Translations under genes and position numbers: made by a program
The notes under the pieces: generated by a model
Databases searched by the model: none
The model's input: the letters and a program-made list of their open reading frames with translations, nothing else
Told to the model about the DNA's origin: nothing
From: Lonsdalea iberica
GTDB lineage: Bacteria > Pseudomonadota > Gammaproteobacteria > Enterobacterales > Enterobacteriaceae
Reading direction: 5' to 3'
Length of the DNA stretch: 64,000 bases
Assembly (NCBI RefSeq): GCF_002111585.1
Contig: NZ_LUTP01000010.1
Span: 1 to 64,000, forward strand
Shown here: positions 29,026-39,264 of the stretch, one piece after another
How positions within the stretch are numbered: the first letter of the stretch is position 1
Layout of the letters: each line of letters starts with the position of its first letter

Positions 29026-30251
29026 TATATACTAAACTCCTTCAATGCCGTTTTGTGTGCATTGATCCCAACATTATAAACTACGGAAGGGGTCGATATT
29101 ATATGTCTTAATTTTTCATACCATTCAATTTCATTTTCACACAGCCATCCATTAACATTGTCTTGAATGCATGAAAGATATTCACTTGCTGTGGAGGCAA
29201 TGACTGGAACGCCTTGGGAAGCAGCTTCGATAAACTTTATATTAGATTTGGCATCGTTGAAAACTGTGTTCTCAAGAGGAACAAGCACTAGATCATGTTC
29301 TCTGATTGTATCCAGCATATCTTCGAAAGGGCGCAATGGGATAAATTTCGAGTCACATCCTATTGTGTTGAAAATTTCTGAATAGTCATGTAATTTTCCA
29401 AAAAAGTTAATGCTAAATTTGTTAGGCATCTCTTGAGCTAGGCGAAGCAATACACCATTGATAAGACTGTAATCTTTTTTATGACTGAAGCCTCCTGATA
29501 AATAAAGTAGTTTTGCTTTCCTTTTTTTGTGATCCAATTTGTCCCCAAAAAATGATTTGTTTTTTTTGAATAAATAAGTTGGTAATTTATTTTTTGAAAT
29601 GGTTATTTTTCTCGCTAGACCAACATGCAGTTCCGCTATCTTCTGGGTAGAACAAATAATTTCATCTGCCGCAAGTATTAATGCTGAATCTTTTAGCATA
29701 TGTTCAAAAACTTGTCTCTTAGATATTGTTCCAGATCTGGATTCCCCCAGTAAATCAATGTATTCAGGTAGTAATAGATCATCTAAATCTAGTGATAATT
29801 TCACTCCAAGTTTGCGGCACAGCTTTATTATATATTGCATTTTTTCATTATTGGTCGGCCGAAGTAATATGATCTCTTCGGCACTAAATATACCGGTAAG
29901 CAGCTCTGCTGTTTGCGCGTCATTGCCCAGTACTAATGACCCTTTACCATTAACATAAAACCCTCTATAAATGAAAGACCCGCTTTCAGCTGGTAGAGTT
30001 GAATATATTACTTTTTTACCATCCACTTTTTGTGGGAATTTTTTAGAAAAAGACAGGTTCGGAAAACACCATTGTCGTCCTTCAGCCTCTCCGTGGCGCA
30101 CGAAGTGGTCCACGGCACAAATCTTGGCCTTTTTTACATCTGGATACATCTCATAATATTTTTCGTCATTTAAAATAAGATGTTTGATTTCGTCTTCTGA
30201 TATGTCCGGTCTCAGTGAGTGAAGTGTTGAAATTATAGTATTAACAGTCAT
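29025..30251 (-). CDS. Glycosyltransferase in O-antigen cluster (GT-B, family 4/1-like)
   Basis: About 408 residues from the ATG at 30251, preceded by GGGAAAAA; an upstream in-frame ATG at 30302 would add 17 residues. The N-terminal segment DEKYYEMYPDVKKA...HFVRHGEAEGR matches a short module often fused to polysaccharide glycosyltransferases. The C-terminal half has the nucleotide-sugar fold: LYLSGGFSHKKDYSL, FIPLRPFEDMLDTIREHDLVLVPL, and NIKFIEAASQGVPVIAS. Donor and linkage are unknown. First gene of a two-gene minus-strand unit, AT-rich. Confidence 0.7.
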   Translation of the reverse strand: MTVNTIISTLHSLRPDISEDEIKHLILNDEKYYEMYPDVKKAKICAVDHFVRHGEAEGRQWCFPNLSFSKKFPQKVDGKKVIYSTLPAESGSFIYRGFYVNGKGSLVLGNDAQTAELLTGIFSAEEIILLRPTNNEKMQYIIKLCRKLGVKLSLDLDDLLLPEYIDLLGESRSGTISKRQVFEHMLKDSALILAADEIICSTQKIAELHVGLARKITISKNKLPTYLFKKNKSFFGDKLDHKKRKAKLLYLSGGFSHKKDYSLINGVLLRLAQEMPNKFSINFFGKLHDYSEIFNTIGCDSKFIPLRPFEDMLDTIREHDLVLVPLENTVFNDAKSNIKFIEAASQGVPVIASTASEYLSCIQDNVNGWLCENEIEWYEKLRHIISTPSVVYNVGINAHKTALKEFSI

Positions 30252-30353
30252 TTTTCCCTCGTAAAATCTGGTGAAATAATTTAGTAAGCTAAAATGATAC
30301 AATTAACATGCATTTGATAATTTTAATTTTTGTGACGCTTTATTCCTATCTGT

Positions 30354-32257
30354 TTATATTGTAGAGGCCAACTTTATCTGCTCTCTTTCGATTCTCTGCT
30401 GAGTTTTATACCCAGTAGGCGCTGCCAGTAACACCTTTTTAACCAGCTCTTCGTTATAATCGTGACAGGCCACATTGAGCCGATGTAACAGCTCCTCCAT
30501 TTCCCGCCAACTTAATCTATCTTCCAGCGCTGTCATGATTTTAGGGTGACGAGTGCCTTCCACATTTTCGCTAATCAGCAACTCCTCATAGAGCTTCTCC
30601 CCGGGGCGCAACCCGGTGAATTTGATAGCGATATCACCTTCCTCTCCAGAGCCCTCAACGTATTCCTTCATCCCCATCAAATGAATCATCCGACGAGCGA
30701 GGTCGAGAATTTTCACCGGTTCCCCCATATCCAGCACGAAGACCTGGCCGTTGTTGCCCATGGCACCAGCTTGGATCACCAGTTGGGCGGCTTCAGGGAT
30801 CAGCATGAAGTAGCGAATAATATCCGGGTGGGTCACTGTGACGGGGCCGCCCTGGCGAATTTGCTTTTTGAATAAAGGAACCACGGACCCCGATGATCCC
30901 AGCACGTTGCCGAAACGCACCATAGTGAACACGGTTTGGCACTGTCTTTCAGCTAGCGCCTGCAAGACTAACTCTGCCAGTCGTTTACTTGCCCCCATGA
31001 TATTGGTGGGGCGCACGGCTTTATCAGTGGAAATGAGGGTGAAGCTGTTTACGCCCGCTTCAATTGCGGCCTCAGCACAGGCGAGTGTGCCAAAAACGTT
31101 ATTGCGGATGCCCTCAATAACATTGTCTTCGACCAATGGCACATGTTTGTATGCCGCAGCGTGATACACCGTTTCTACCTGATTATCGTGCATCACCTTC
31201 AGCAAGCGGTTTTGTTTTTGAATAGAGCCTAGGGTGGTAACGATGCGCGTTTCAAGTCCTAAGCGCTGCTTGATGCTCTGTAACTCTTGATCAATGGTAT
31301 AGAGGTTGTATTCATTGAGCTCAAACAACACCAGAGTGCTGGGTTTCAGGGCAATAATTTGCCGGCAAAGCTCAGAGCCGATGGATCCGCCAGCCCCGGT
31401 GACCATGACAGACTTTTGAAAGATGTTTTTCGTCAGCAGCGTTTGGTCGGGGTCGACGGCGCGCGCCCTAAGAGGTCTGCCACTTCCAGATCTCGGACTT
31501 CGGTTGCTTGGGCGCGACCCGCGACAATATCTTCCATGGAGGGAACTGACTGGACCTCAATAGGCCAATGAGACAGTTTCTCCAACAATCTCAGTCGCAG
31601 TCCTCGCTTAATATTATTAATGGCCAACAGCAACTTGACCGGTTGATATAACTTTTGCAGCGTATCAAATTCGCCGCTGTAGTGGACGCGAATACCACAG
31701 ATGATTTGGCCCGCTTTACGCTCGTCATCATCCAAAATCACCACTGGGTGAAATTCATCACCTTGCGTTAAGGCATAGGCGAGATCCCTTCCGGTCGCTC
31801 CCGCCCCGTAAATGAACACATTGGGCTTTTGGCGTTTGTAGTAGTGGTAGTAGAAGCTACGAATAAAAACACGTGGACTGCCCAACGTCAGGATGGCTAA
31901 TCCCGCATAGATGAACGGTACGCTGCGTGGCACAAATGACTGGAAGAAAAAGCTGCTCAGGGCGAGCGTCAACGTCGACAAGATGACTGCGAAGAACACG
32001 TTGCCCAACGCGGGCAGCATCATGTAGCGCAGTACGGCGCGGTACATCCCGCATCGAATAAACACTGCGATGGTGATCACCAGCGTCACCAATAGGCTGG
32101 CTATTTCCGAAAGACCAACATGGAAGGTGTAAGTGCCCAGACGAAAGGCGACCGCCAGGTAGAGCGAAAAGATAATCGCGGCAATATCATACAGAACGGT
32201 AACGATACGTTTGTTTTTTCTTGGCGCGTTAAGCAATGCATGAATGGGGTTAAACAT
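30354..32257 (-). pseudogene. WbpM/CapD/FlaA1-type UDP-sugar 4,6-dehydratase, frameshifted
   Basis: Membrane-bound NAD-dependent dehydratase that typically makes UDP-4-keto-6-deoxy-GlcNAc, precursor of QuiNAc or FucNAc. The N-terminal part (31433-32257) holds about four membrane segments and a first Rossmann fold (IYGAGATGRDLA). The C-terminal part (30354-31406 and upstream in that frame) holds the catalytic SDR domain (VTGAGGSIGSELC, TDKAV-PTNIMGASKR). The two lie in different frames. At 31458-31462 the sense reads GCGCCGTCGAC where GCGCCCGTCGAC would restore RAPVDPDQTLL and a full 634-residue protein. So one C is missing from a C run. A real null would block initiation of this O-antigen; a sequencing undercall is more likely. 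Confidence 0.85.
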
Positions 32258-32433
32258 CTAAAGCCTGGATGTCAGATGATGAAATTGGATTTTGTTGTTA
32301 CTATTCACAACCATTGTAGACACCCCTTTTTTTATTAGCTAGCGGGAAGTATAGCCCCTCATAATGTGAGGTTGATATGTATACGATGGCGTCCGTTATC
32401 TTACGAGTGTCGGCCTTAAAAAGGTAATACATT

Positions 32434-33393
32434 TTGAAACTATTAGTGACAGGTAGTAGCGGGTTTATTGGACGCCGCGTCGTTGAATTGGCCGAAGCTC
32501 GGGGAATATCGTGCCTGTCCCATCGTAGCAAGAAGCCGGACGCTGATTATCAGGAAGGCGTCGTTTACAAAAACTTGTCGGCTGACGAAGACTGGCATGA
32601 CGCGCTCGATGGCGTCGATACCGTCATCCACTGCGCGGCTCGTGTACACCAGATGCAAGACGCGGAGCGCGACTCACTGTTGCTATATCGCGAGACCAAC
32701 GTGGCGGGGACGTTAGCACTGGCGCGCCAGGCGGCGGACGCCGGGGTAAAGCGTTTCGTCTTTCTCAGCTCCATCAAGGTCAACGGGGAAGTAAGCCTAC
32801 CCAATCATCCTTTCACGCCCCATGTCGCACAATCCCCGCAAGATCCCTACGGCCTGAGCAAATATGAAGCTGAGCTGGGCCTATGGCAAATTGCCCGTGA
32901 GACTGGCCTTGAAGTGACGGTGATTCGCCCGCCTCTGGTCTATGGTCCTGGAGTTAAAGCGAACTTCCGTACGATGATGAATTGGATCCGCAAAGGTTTA
33001 CCCCTGCCGCTCGCGGCCGTGAAGAACAAACGCAGCCTGGTTTTTGTGGATAATCTGGCGGATCTCGTCTTGCTGTGCGCTCATCATCCGCAGGCGGCGG
33101 GCGAAACATTTCTGGTTTCGGACGATCATGATGTCTCTAGCGCCGAGCTGCTTGCCGATATGGCGAAGGCTTTGGGCGTTCCCAGCCGCCTCTGGCCGCT
33201 GCCTCCGCGTTGTTTGCTGTGGGCGGCGAGGGCGTTAGGCAAAGCGCCCGTAGCGGAAAGATTATTGGGATCGTTGCAGGTCGATATTAGTCATACGCGC
33301 GACCGTCTGGGATGGCGGCCTGTTGTGGCCTATCCTCAGGCGCTTGCGCTGACCGCCAGCGCCTATCAGGCTGAGCGCGACGCTACGGATTAA
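32434..33393 (+). CDS. NAD-dependent epimerase/dehydratase (WbpV/WreQ-like 4-keto reductase)
   Basis: SDR enzyme of 319 residues acting on nucleotide sugars. TTG start at 32434 with AAAAAGG upstream; MKLLVTGSSGFIGRRVVEL is the expected N-terminus. Motifs: SSIKVNG, DPYGLSKYEAE (catalytic Tyr-Lys), RPPLVYGPGVKANF. It is divergent from the dehydratase gene and followed after 18 nt by an initiating sugar transferase. Dehydratase, reductase and initiating transferase together match the set making UDP-QuiNAc and linking it to undecaprenyl phosphate in Rhizobium and Pseudomonas (WreV-WreQ-WreU; WbpM-WbpV). The C4 reductase role is inferred from that set. Confidence 0.75.
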   Translation: MKLLVTGSSGFIGRRVVELAEARGISCLSHRSKKPDADYQEGVVYKNLSADEDWHDALDGVDTVIHCAARVHQMQDAERDSLLLYRETNVAGTLALARQAADAGVKRFVFLSSIKVNGEVSLPNHPFTPHVAQSPQDPYGLSKYEAELGLWQIARETGLEVTVIRPPLVYGPGVKANFRTMMNWIRKGLPLPLAAVKNKRSLVFVDNLADLVLLCAHHPQAAGETFLVSDDHDVSSAELLADMAKALGVPSRLWPLPPRCLLWAARALGKAPVAERLLGSLQVDISHTRDRLGWRPVVAYPQALALTASAYQAERDATD

Positions 33394-33411
33394 TCGATAA
33401 ACCAAGGTTTA

Positions 33412-33969
33412 ATGCACATTATGTTTCGTTTTTTTGATCTCACGCTCGCGTTGGTTGGACTTTGTTGTTTATGGCCCGTGATGGGCGTTATTTATCTCAT
33501 CGGGCTATTTGATACCGGGTCGCCGGTGTTCGTGCAACGGCGGGTCGGGCGGCACCAACGGCCGTTCAATCTGATTAAATTCCGCACGATGGCAGTCGCA
33601 ACCGAGTCCGTCGCGACCCATTTGGCCAACCGTCATGCCGTGACCCGTCTGGGCGCCTTTTTACGTAAAACTAAGCTGGACGAGCTGCCGCAGCTGATCA
33701 ATGTGGCTCGCGGCGAGATGAGTCTCGTAGGGCCTCGCCCCTGTTTGTTCAACCAGCAGGAACTGATCGACGCACGACAATCCCGTGGCGTATTCGACGT
33801 CTTGCCCGGCATCACCGGATTGGCGCAGATTAACGCCATCGACATGTCTACGCCGCAGAAGTTGGCGGAATGGGATCAGCGAATGATTGAGACGCTAACG
33901 GTGAAACGCTATTTTCGCTATCTGCTGCTGACGGTGGTGGGGAAAGGCGCGGGCGACCGCGTGCGTTGA
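33412..33969 (+). CDS. Undecaprenyl-phosphate sugar phosphotransferase (initiating transferase, PglC-like)
   Basis: Initiates polysaccharide synthesis by moving a sugar-1-phosphate from UDP-sugar to undecaprenyl phosphate at the inner membrane. 185 residues, the short monotopic form. One N-terminal hydrophobic re-entrant segment, then [41 protein letters not shown] (Asp-Glu catalytic pair) and LVGPRP. The ATG at 33412 or at 33421 could be the start. Coupled to the epimerase gene in one operon. Probably the starting enzyme of the O-antigen made by this cluster. Confidence 0.85.
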   Translation: MHIMFRFFDLTLALVGLCCLWPVMGVIYLIGLFDTGSPVFVQRRVGRHQRPFNLIKFRTMAVATESVATHLANRHAVTRLGAFLRKTKLDELPQLINVARGEMSLVGPRPCLFNQQELIDARQSRGVFDVLPGITGLAQINAIDMSTPQKLAEWDQRMIETLTVKRYFRYLLLTVVGKGAGDRVR

Positions 33970-34669
33970 TATTGACTCCTGCGGCCTGTTAACGGTCGTG
34001 GGGGCTTCCCCCCTTGGCCGCCAGAGGCTTACTTCACGCCTTCTAATGCCGTTTGGTCCACATAGGGCTTGATTAAGCTATCCGCTTCGCGTTGCGCGGC
34101 ATTGGCGGCATCCTGCGTGACGGCTCCCTGACACCGTGCTGGAATATGAAAATAAAGAAAGTAGAACCCCGTGCGGTCAATGTTGTCGAACCGGACAACA
34201 GCGAATGACGTTGGAATGCATCCGTGCATTTTTGTCTAAACTCAGCGTGTAATCTGAGCGGAAGTGAAAGGGAGAGGATGCGGTTTTAGCGTAACGTGTT
34301 GCTTAGGTTGCAGATGATTCTGATAGGAATGGGCGACGCCATGTCAGTTCAGCATGTTACACTGCCCGCGGCAGTCGCAGGGCGTGTGCGGTTTACGCGG
34401 CGCATTCTCTTCCAAACAGTCGATATCCCTACCATTTCAGGCTCTGTTATCGCGTTAAGTTGTGCGTGGGGGCAGACTATTTTTAGGTAAAATAGTTTTA
34501 CCATTAATTGTTGGCCTGCCTGGGGTCGATTGTTTCCTCTGCCATTACCATTCCGCTTTAGTCGGTTTTCCCGGCCTGCGTGGTAAGGAATTAACGGTTT
34601 TTTGTCATTTCTGGCATGGTTCGGCTAAGAACTGCTGTCATTCCAGTATGGCGTTACGAGATGATAGCA
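33970..34669. other. 700-nt intergenic region with hairpin and possible gene remnant
   Basis: Starts with a hairpin after the sugar transferase (GCGGCC at 33980-33985 with GGCCGC at 34016-34021, inner GGGGG-CTT-CCCCC), which could end transcription. A minus-strand frame at 34029-34229 encodes 66 residues ending EADSLIKPYVDQTALEGVK, coding-like but unrecognised. It may be the tail of a decayed gene. The rest should hold the lpxP promoter; I see nothing else definite. Confidence 0.4.
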
Positions 34670-35596
34670 ATGAGCACCCCCAAAAAATTCACCAAAGATT
34701 TACTCCATCCCCGTTATTGGCTCGTCTGGTTTGGTCTGGCCCTTTTATATCTCCTGGTACAGTTGCCTTATCCGCTGCTGATGTACATCGGACGCAGCAT
34801 GGGCAACGCCGCGCGTTTCTTCCTGAAACGCCGGGTTCGCATCGCCCGCCGCAATCTCGAACTGTGCTTTCCCACGATGTCGCCCCAAAAGCGTGAGGCG
34901 ATCGTCAAAGAAAACTTCGCTTCACTGGGCATGGCGCTCATGGAAACCGGCATGGCCTGGTTTTGGTCCGATCGCCGCGTACGCGCCTGGTGCGAAGTTA
35001 TCGGGCTGGAAAATTTGCAGCAGGCGGGCAGCGAACAGCGAGGCGTGATGGTGATCGGCGTACATTTCATGTCGTTGGAGCTGGGCGGCAGGGCGATGGG
35101 ATTATGCCGACCGATGATGGCGATGTACCGGCCTCACAACAATAAAGTGATGGAACTGGTGCAAACCTGGGGACGTTCCCGCTCCAATAAAGCCATGATC
35201 GACCGCAAAGATTTACGCGGCATGGTACAGGCGCTGAAACGCGGCGAAGCGGTCTGGTTCGCGCCGGATCAAGACTACGGTCCGCGCGGCAGCGTATTTG
35301 CGCCGTTCTTCGCCGTCCCGCAAGCGGCGACGACTAGCGGAACGTTCACGATCAGCAAGCTGGCCAATCAGCCAGCGATGGTGACCACCATCTTGATTCG
35401 CAAACCGAAGTGCAGGGGCTATCAGCTGGTGATTCAACCCGAGCTAAAGGACTATCCACAAAACGACGAAACGCAGGCGGCGAGCTATATGAACCGCGTG
35501 ATCGAGCAGGAGATCATGCGCGCGCCGGAACAGTATCTCTGGTTGCATCGCCGTTTTAAAACGCGACCGGTGGGAGAAGCGTCTCTCTACCTCTAG
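34670..35596 (+). CDS. lpxP: Kdo2-lipid IVA acyltransferase LpxP
   Basis: Adds the secondary acyl chain to Kdo2-lipid IVA in lipid A synthesis. In E. coli LpxP is the cold-induced palmitoleoyl enzyme, LpxL the lauroyl one. 308 residues from ATG 34670 (an ATG at 34661 is an alternative). LHPRYWLVWFGLALLYLLVQ is one N-terminal membrane segment, HFMSLE is the H-x4-E catalytic motif, and the C-terminus KTRPVGEASLYL is almost that of LpxP. The sequence is closer to LpxP than LpxL by my recollection of both. It stands alone, bounded by a terminator downstream. Confidence 0.85.
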   Translation: MSTPKKFTKDLLHPRYWLVWFGLALLYLLVQLPYPLLMYIGRSMGNAARFFLKRRVRIARRNLELCFPTMSPQKREAIVKENFASLGMALMETGMAWFWSDRRVRAWCEVIGLENLQQAGSEQRGVMVIGVHFMSLELGGRAMGLCRPMMAMYRPHNNKVMELVQTWGRSRSNKAMIDRKDLRGMVQALKRGEAVWFAPDQDYGPRGSVFAPFFAVPQAATTSGTFTISKLANQPAMVTTILIRKPKCRGYQLVIQPELKDYPQNDETQAASYMNRVIEQEIMRAPEQYLWLHRRFKTRPVGEASLYL

Positions 35597-35614
35597 ACGC
35601 TTCCTCAATTTAAC

Positions 35615-35650
35615 GACGGGCAACCGCTTATGGCGGATTGCCCGTCTTTG
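35615..35650 (+). terminator. Terminator after lpxP
   Basis: GACGGGCAA (35615-35623) pairs with TTGCCCGTC (35638-35646), with an inner CCGC/GGCGG pairing, followed by TTTG. 19 nt after the lpxP stop. Confidence 0.8.
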
Positions 35651-35735
35651 ATCATGAAGGAATGTCGGCGCAATAAATAAATAGTTTTTGAAATTGCCGC
35701 CCTAAAAACGGGATAATCGCAGGCTTACTTTACGG

Positions 35736-35751
35736 CAGCAAACGTTGTCCC
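35736..35751. promoter_or_regulatory. Candidate PurR operator upstream of ghxP
   Basis: CAGCAAACGTTGTCCC matches the PurR consensus ACGCAAACGTTTTCGT at the central GCAAACGTT and TC positions. It lies about 200 nt before a purine permease gene, which is where PurR control would make sense. One outer arm is poor, so this is tentative. Confidence 0.4.
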
Positions 35752-35954
35752 GACGTTGTCGGGGCTTTAGGGGGCGTTTCTGTCGCGGGTGAGGGTCCAT
35801 GTTGTTTGTCTTAGGCAAGGGATAAACGGCGTGGCGTTAGCTGAATTTTGGCTCCGTTTCTGCTTCACCCCATCTCTGGTCAGTCACCTTGAGCGTGTCG
35901 TCCGGATTAGATGAACAGAGACTTAATAATAATGACTTAGCAAGGGATACCACC

Positions 35955-37322
35955 ATGTCCAATTCTACTCGTCAGGCTGATGAGGCTGCCCGTCCTCGCG
36001 GCGCACTCGACGCTTTCTTCAAAATCGCCCAGCGAGGCAGCAGCGTACGTCAGGAAATATTGGCGGGTCTCACCACGTTTCTGGCGATGGTTTACTCGGT
36101 TATCGTTGTTCCCAGCATGCTGGGAAAAGCAGGCTTTCCGCCTGCGGCTGTATTTGTTTCGACCTGCCTGGTGGCGGGCTTCGGCTCTCTGCTGATGGGG
36201 CTGTGGGCCAATCTCCCGATGGCTATCGGCTGCGCAATCTCTTTGACCGCATTCACGGCGTTTAGTCTGGTGCTGGGGCAGAATATCAGCGTGCCGGTCG
36301 CGCTGGGCGCCATTTTCATGATGGGCGTGCTGTTTACCATTATCTCCGCCACAGGGATCCGTTCTTGGATCTTGCGTAACCTGCCGCAAGGGGTAGCGCA
36401 TGGCGCAGGTATCGGTATTGGTCTGTTCCTGTTGATCATCGCCGCTAACGGCATCGGTCTGGTGGTGAAAAACCCGGGCGCGGGTCTGCCGGTCGCGATG
36501 GGCGAGTTTACGGCGTTCCCGGTCATGATGTCGCTGCTGGGGCTGGCGGCGACAATCGGTCTGGAAAAACGTCGTGTTCCCGGCGGCATTCTGATTGTGA
36601 TTATCGCCATTTCCGCACTCGGCCTGATTTTTGATCCCAACGTGACCTACCACGGTTTATTCGCCTTGCCGAGCCTGAGCGATGCCTCTGGTCAGTCGTT
36701 GTTCTTCAATCTGGATATCAAAGGCGCGTTGCAGCCTATCGTCCTGCCGAGCGTGTTGGCGCTGGTCATGACAGCGGTATTCGATGCGACCGGGACAATC
36801 CGCGCGGTCGCGGGGCAGGCGAACCTGCTGGATAAAGACGGTCAGATTATCAGCGGCGGTCGTGCGCTGACGGCCGACTCCGTGAGCAGTATTTTCTCCA
36901 GCCTGATGGGAACCTCGCCTGCGGCGGTTTACATTGAGTCCGCAGCCGGTACGGCGGCCGGAGGCCGCACGGGGCTGACGGCGACGGTGGTCGGCGTACT
37001 CTTCCTGCTGATGCTGTTCCTGTCTCCGCTCTCTTATCTGGTGCCAAACTACGCCACCGCGCCTGCGCTGATGTACGTCGGCCTGTTGATGCTGAGCAAC
37101 GTATCCAAGCTGGACTTCAACGATTTCGTCGACGCGATGGCCGGTCTGGTCTGCGCCGTGTTTATCGTGCTGACGTGCAACATCGTGACCGGCATTATGC
37201 TCGGTTTTGGTTCGCTGGTACTGGGCCGGGTTTTCTCCGGCGAATGGCGCAAGCTGAATGTGGGCACGGTCATCATCGCGGTAGCGCTGGTGGTGTTCTA
37301 CGCCGGCGGCTGGGCGCTGTGA
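35955..37322 (+). CDS. ghxP: Guanine/hypoxanthine permease GhxP (YjcD)
   Basis: Proton-coupled uptake of guanine and hypoxanthine through the inner membrane, NCS2 (AzgA-like) family. About 455 residues from the ATG at 35955, which has AAGGGAT upstream; an in-frame ATG at 35889 is less likely. Twelve or more hydrophobic segments. [21 protein letters not shown], the run [20 protein letters not shown] and the C-terminal [22 protein letters not shown] are nearly identical to E. coli YjcD. Followed by yjcE and acs as in E. coli. Single-gene unit with a strong terminator. Confidence 0.92.
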   Translation: MSNSTRQADEAARPRGALDAFFKIAQRGSSVRQEILAGLTTFLAMVYSVIVVPSMLGKAGFPPAAVFVSTCLVAGFGSLLMGLWANLPMAIGCAISLTAFTAFSLVLGQNISVPVALGAIFMMGVLFTIISATGIRSWILRNLPQGVAHGAGIGIGLFLLIIAANGIGLVVKNPGAGLPVAMGEFTAFPVMMSLLGLAATIGLEKRRVPGGILIVIIAISALGLIFDPNVTYHGLFALPSLSDASGQSLFFNLDIKGALQPIVLPSVLALVMTAVFDATGTIRAVAGQANLLDKDGQIISGGRALTADSVSSIFSSLMGTSPAAVYIESAAGTAAGGRTGLTATVVGVLFLLMLFLSPLSYLVPNYATAPALMYVGLLMLSNVSKLDFNDFVDAMAGLVCAVFIVLTCNIVTGIMLGFGSLVLGRVFSGEWRKLNVGTVIIAVALVVFYAGGWAL

Positions 37323-37350
37323 TACTGTCGCACAGACTGTAGTCGCTAGA

Positions 37351-37376
37351 GGGGAACGTTATCGTTCCCCTTTTTT
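37351..37376 (+). terminator. Terminator after ghxP
   Basis: Perfect GGGGAACG-TTAT-CGTTCCCC hairpin (37351-37370) followed by six T residues. Textbook Rho-independent site. Confidence 0.92.
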
Positions 37377-37569
37377 GTAAACTCATTTCCGTTTTTTCTT
37401 TTCCGTTGCCTTTTCATCGCAATCCTTCTGTTATTATTTTCATAGGTCGATGACGACATTGCTCGAACGACGCTTAAGGTCAATTCCCTACGCGGCCCCG
37501 CCAGAAACATGTCACGTCAATTCACCGGTGTTAGCGCGTTGATCGGTTACAGCAAGAACTAAGGAAAGC

Positions 37570-39216
37570 ATGGAAATATTTTTCACCATCTTGATTATGA
37601 CGCTGGTGGTTTCTTTGTCCGGCGTTATCACACGTATTTTGCCCTTCCAAATACCGTTGCCACTGATGCAGATTGGCTTGGGGGCGGTGTTGGCCTGGCC
37701 TAAGTTTGGTTTACACGTCGATTTCAATCCTGAGCTGTTCATGGTGTTGTTCATCCCGCCGCTGCTGTTCGCCGACGGCTGGAAGACGCCGACGAGAGAG
37801 TTCCTTCGCCATATGCGAGAGATCCTCGGGTTGGCTCTGCTGCTCGTGATTATCACCGTTGTCGGAATGGGATATCTCATTCATTGGATGGTGCCGGATA
37901 TGCCGCTGGTGGCCGCGTTCGCGCTGGCGGCGGTGTTGTCGCCGACGGATGCGGTGGCGTTGTCGGGCATCGTCGGCGAAGACCGGATTCCGAAAAAATT
38001 GATGGGAATTTTGCAGGGCGAAGCGTTGATGAACGATGCGTCCGGCCTGGTATCGCTGAAATTTGCTATCGCTATCGCCATGGGCACGATGGTTTTTACC
38101 GTGCATGGCGCAACGCTGGAATTTCTGCAGGTGGCTCTCGGCGGTCTGCTGGCGGGGATCGCCATTACCTGGGCTTACAGTAAATCGCTCGGGTTGATCA
38201 GCCGCTGGAGCGATGACGACGCCGCAACGCAAATCGTCTTGCTGCTCCTGCTGCCGTTCGCCGCTTATCTGATAGCGGAACATTTGGGCGTGTCGGGTAT
38301 TTTGGCGTCCGTCGCGTCGGGAATGACGATCAGCCGCTCGGGCATGATGCGCAGCGCGCCGTTGAACATGCGCCTGCGGGCCAACAGCGTCTGGTCCATG
38401 CTGGAATTTGTGTTTAACGGCATGGTGTTTCTGATGCTGGGGTTACAGCTGCCGAGCGTGCTGGAAGAGTCGATCGTTCAGGCGCAGAGAGACCCGACGA
38501 TTGAGACCTGGATGCTGTTCACCGATATCGCCATCATCTACTGCGCGCTGCTGCTTCTGCGCTTTTGCTGGGTATGGCTGATGAAGCATTACAGCCTCCA
38601 CATTCAGAACAAGCGCCCGATGGTGTTCGCGGAGTACTCCTCGCGCGAACTGTGGATTGTCTCTTTTGCCGGGGTGCGTGGCGCCATCACGCTGGCGGGT
38701 GTGCTATCCATCCCGCTGATGCTGAGCGACGGCAGTGATTTCCCCTCACGTTATCAGTTGGTCTTTATCGCGACCGGCGTCATCCTGTTTTCATTAATGT
38801 GCGGGGTGATTGCGTTGCCGCTGTTGCTCAAAGGCATTGTAATGACGGACAAAAGTTCGCATAAAAAAGAGGAACGATTGGCCCGCACCGCCATGGCCAA
38901 AGTCGCCATCGATAGCCTGCTGAAAATGCAGGAGCGGTTGGCGGCCGATCGTGAGGATAATATTGATGAACAGGTGCTGAATGAGGTCTGCGCGCAGGTC
39001 ATCGGGATGCTGCGTCGGCGTGTGGCTGGCAATGATGAGTTGGAAGCGAGTATCGAGATTGAGAACCTGGAACGTCGTTTCCGACTGGCCGCCGTTAACG
39101 CGGAACGCGCCGAACTTTATCATCTGCGCGCCACGCAGCAGATTAGCAATGAAACGCTGCAAAAGATGCTGCGCGAGCTGGATCTGCTGGAAGCCGTGCT
39201 GATCGAAAAGGTCTAG
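37570..39216 (+). CDS. yjcE: Na+/H+ antiporter YjcE (CPA1 family)
   Basis: Cation/proton antiporter of the inner membrane, 548 residues. The N-terminal ~420 residues hold about 12 membrane segments with the CPA1 signatures SPTDAVALSGIVGEDRIPKK and MNDASGLV (ion-site Asp) and VRGAITLAGVLSIP. The C-terminal ~130 residues form a charged, helical cytoplasmic tail. Same length class and gene neighbourhood as E. coli yjcE. It converges with acs across a terminator. The physiological ion is not certain. Confidence 0.88.
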   Translation: MEIFFTILIMTLVVSLSGVITRILPFQIPLPLMQIGLGAVLAWPKFGLHVDFNPELFMVLFIPPLLFADGWKTPTREFLRHMREILGLALLLVIITVVGMGYLIHWMVPDMPLVAAFALAAVLSPTDAVALSGIVGEDRIPKKLMGILQGEALMNDASGLVSLKFAIAIAMGTMVFTVHGATLEFLQVALGGLLAGIAITWAYSKSLGLISRWSDDDAATQIVLLLLLPFAAYLIAEHLGVSGILASVASGMTISRSGMMRSAPLNMRLRANSVWSMLEFVFNGMVFLMLGLQLPSVLEESIVQAQRDPTIETWMLFTDIAIIYCALLLLRFCWVWLMKHYSLHIQNKRPMVFAEYSSRELWIVSFAGVRGAITLAGVLSIPLMLSDGSDFPSRYQLVFIATGVILFSLMCGVIALPLLLKGIVMTDKSSHKKEERLARTAMAKVAIDSLLKMQERLAADREDNIDEQVLNEVCAQVIGMLRRRVAGNDELEASIEIENLERRFRLAAVNAERAELYHLRATQQISNETLQKMLRELDLLEAVLIEKV

Positions 39217-39224
39217 TTCAGGCG

Positions 39225-39263
39225 ATGCCCCGTAGCGCGGTGCTGGCGTTGTGGGGCATTTTT
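39225..39263 (+). terminator. Terminator after yjcE
   Basis: ATGCCCC (39225-39231) and GGGGCAT (39253-39259) with a 21-nt loop and TTTTT. Lies between convergent yjcE and acs; the T tract favours termination of the + strand. Confidence 0.75.
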
Positions 39264-39264
39264 A

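Noticed and set aside
35651-35954. Purine riboswitch upstream of ghxP
   Set aside because: None of the conserved loop sequences of purine riboswitches is present. Only short hairpins and a possible PurR site are seen.
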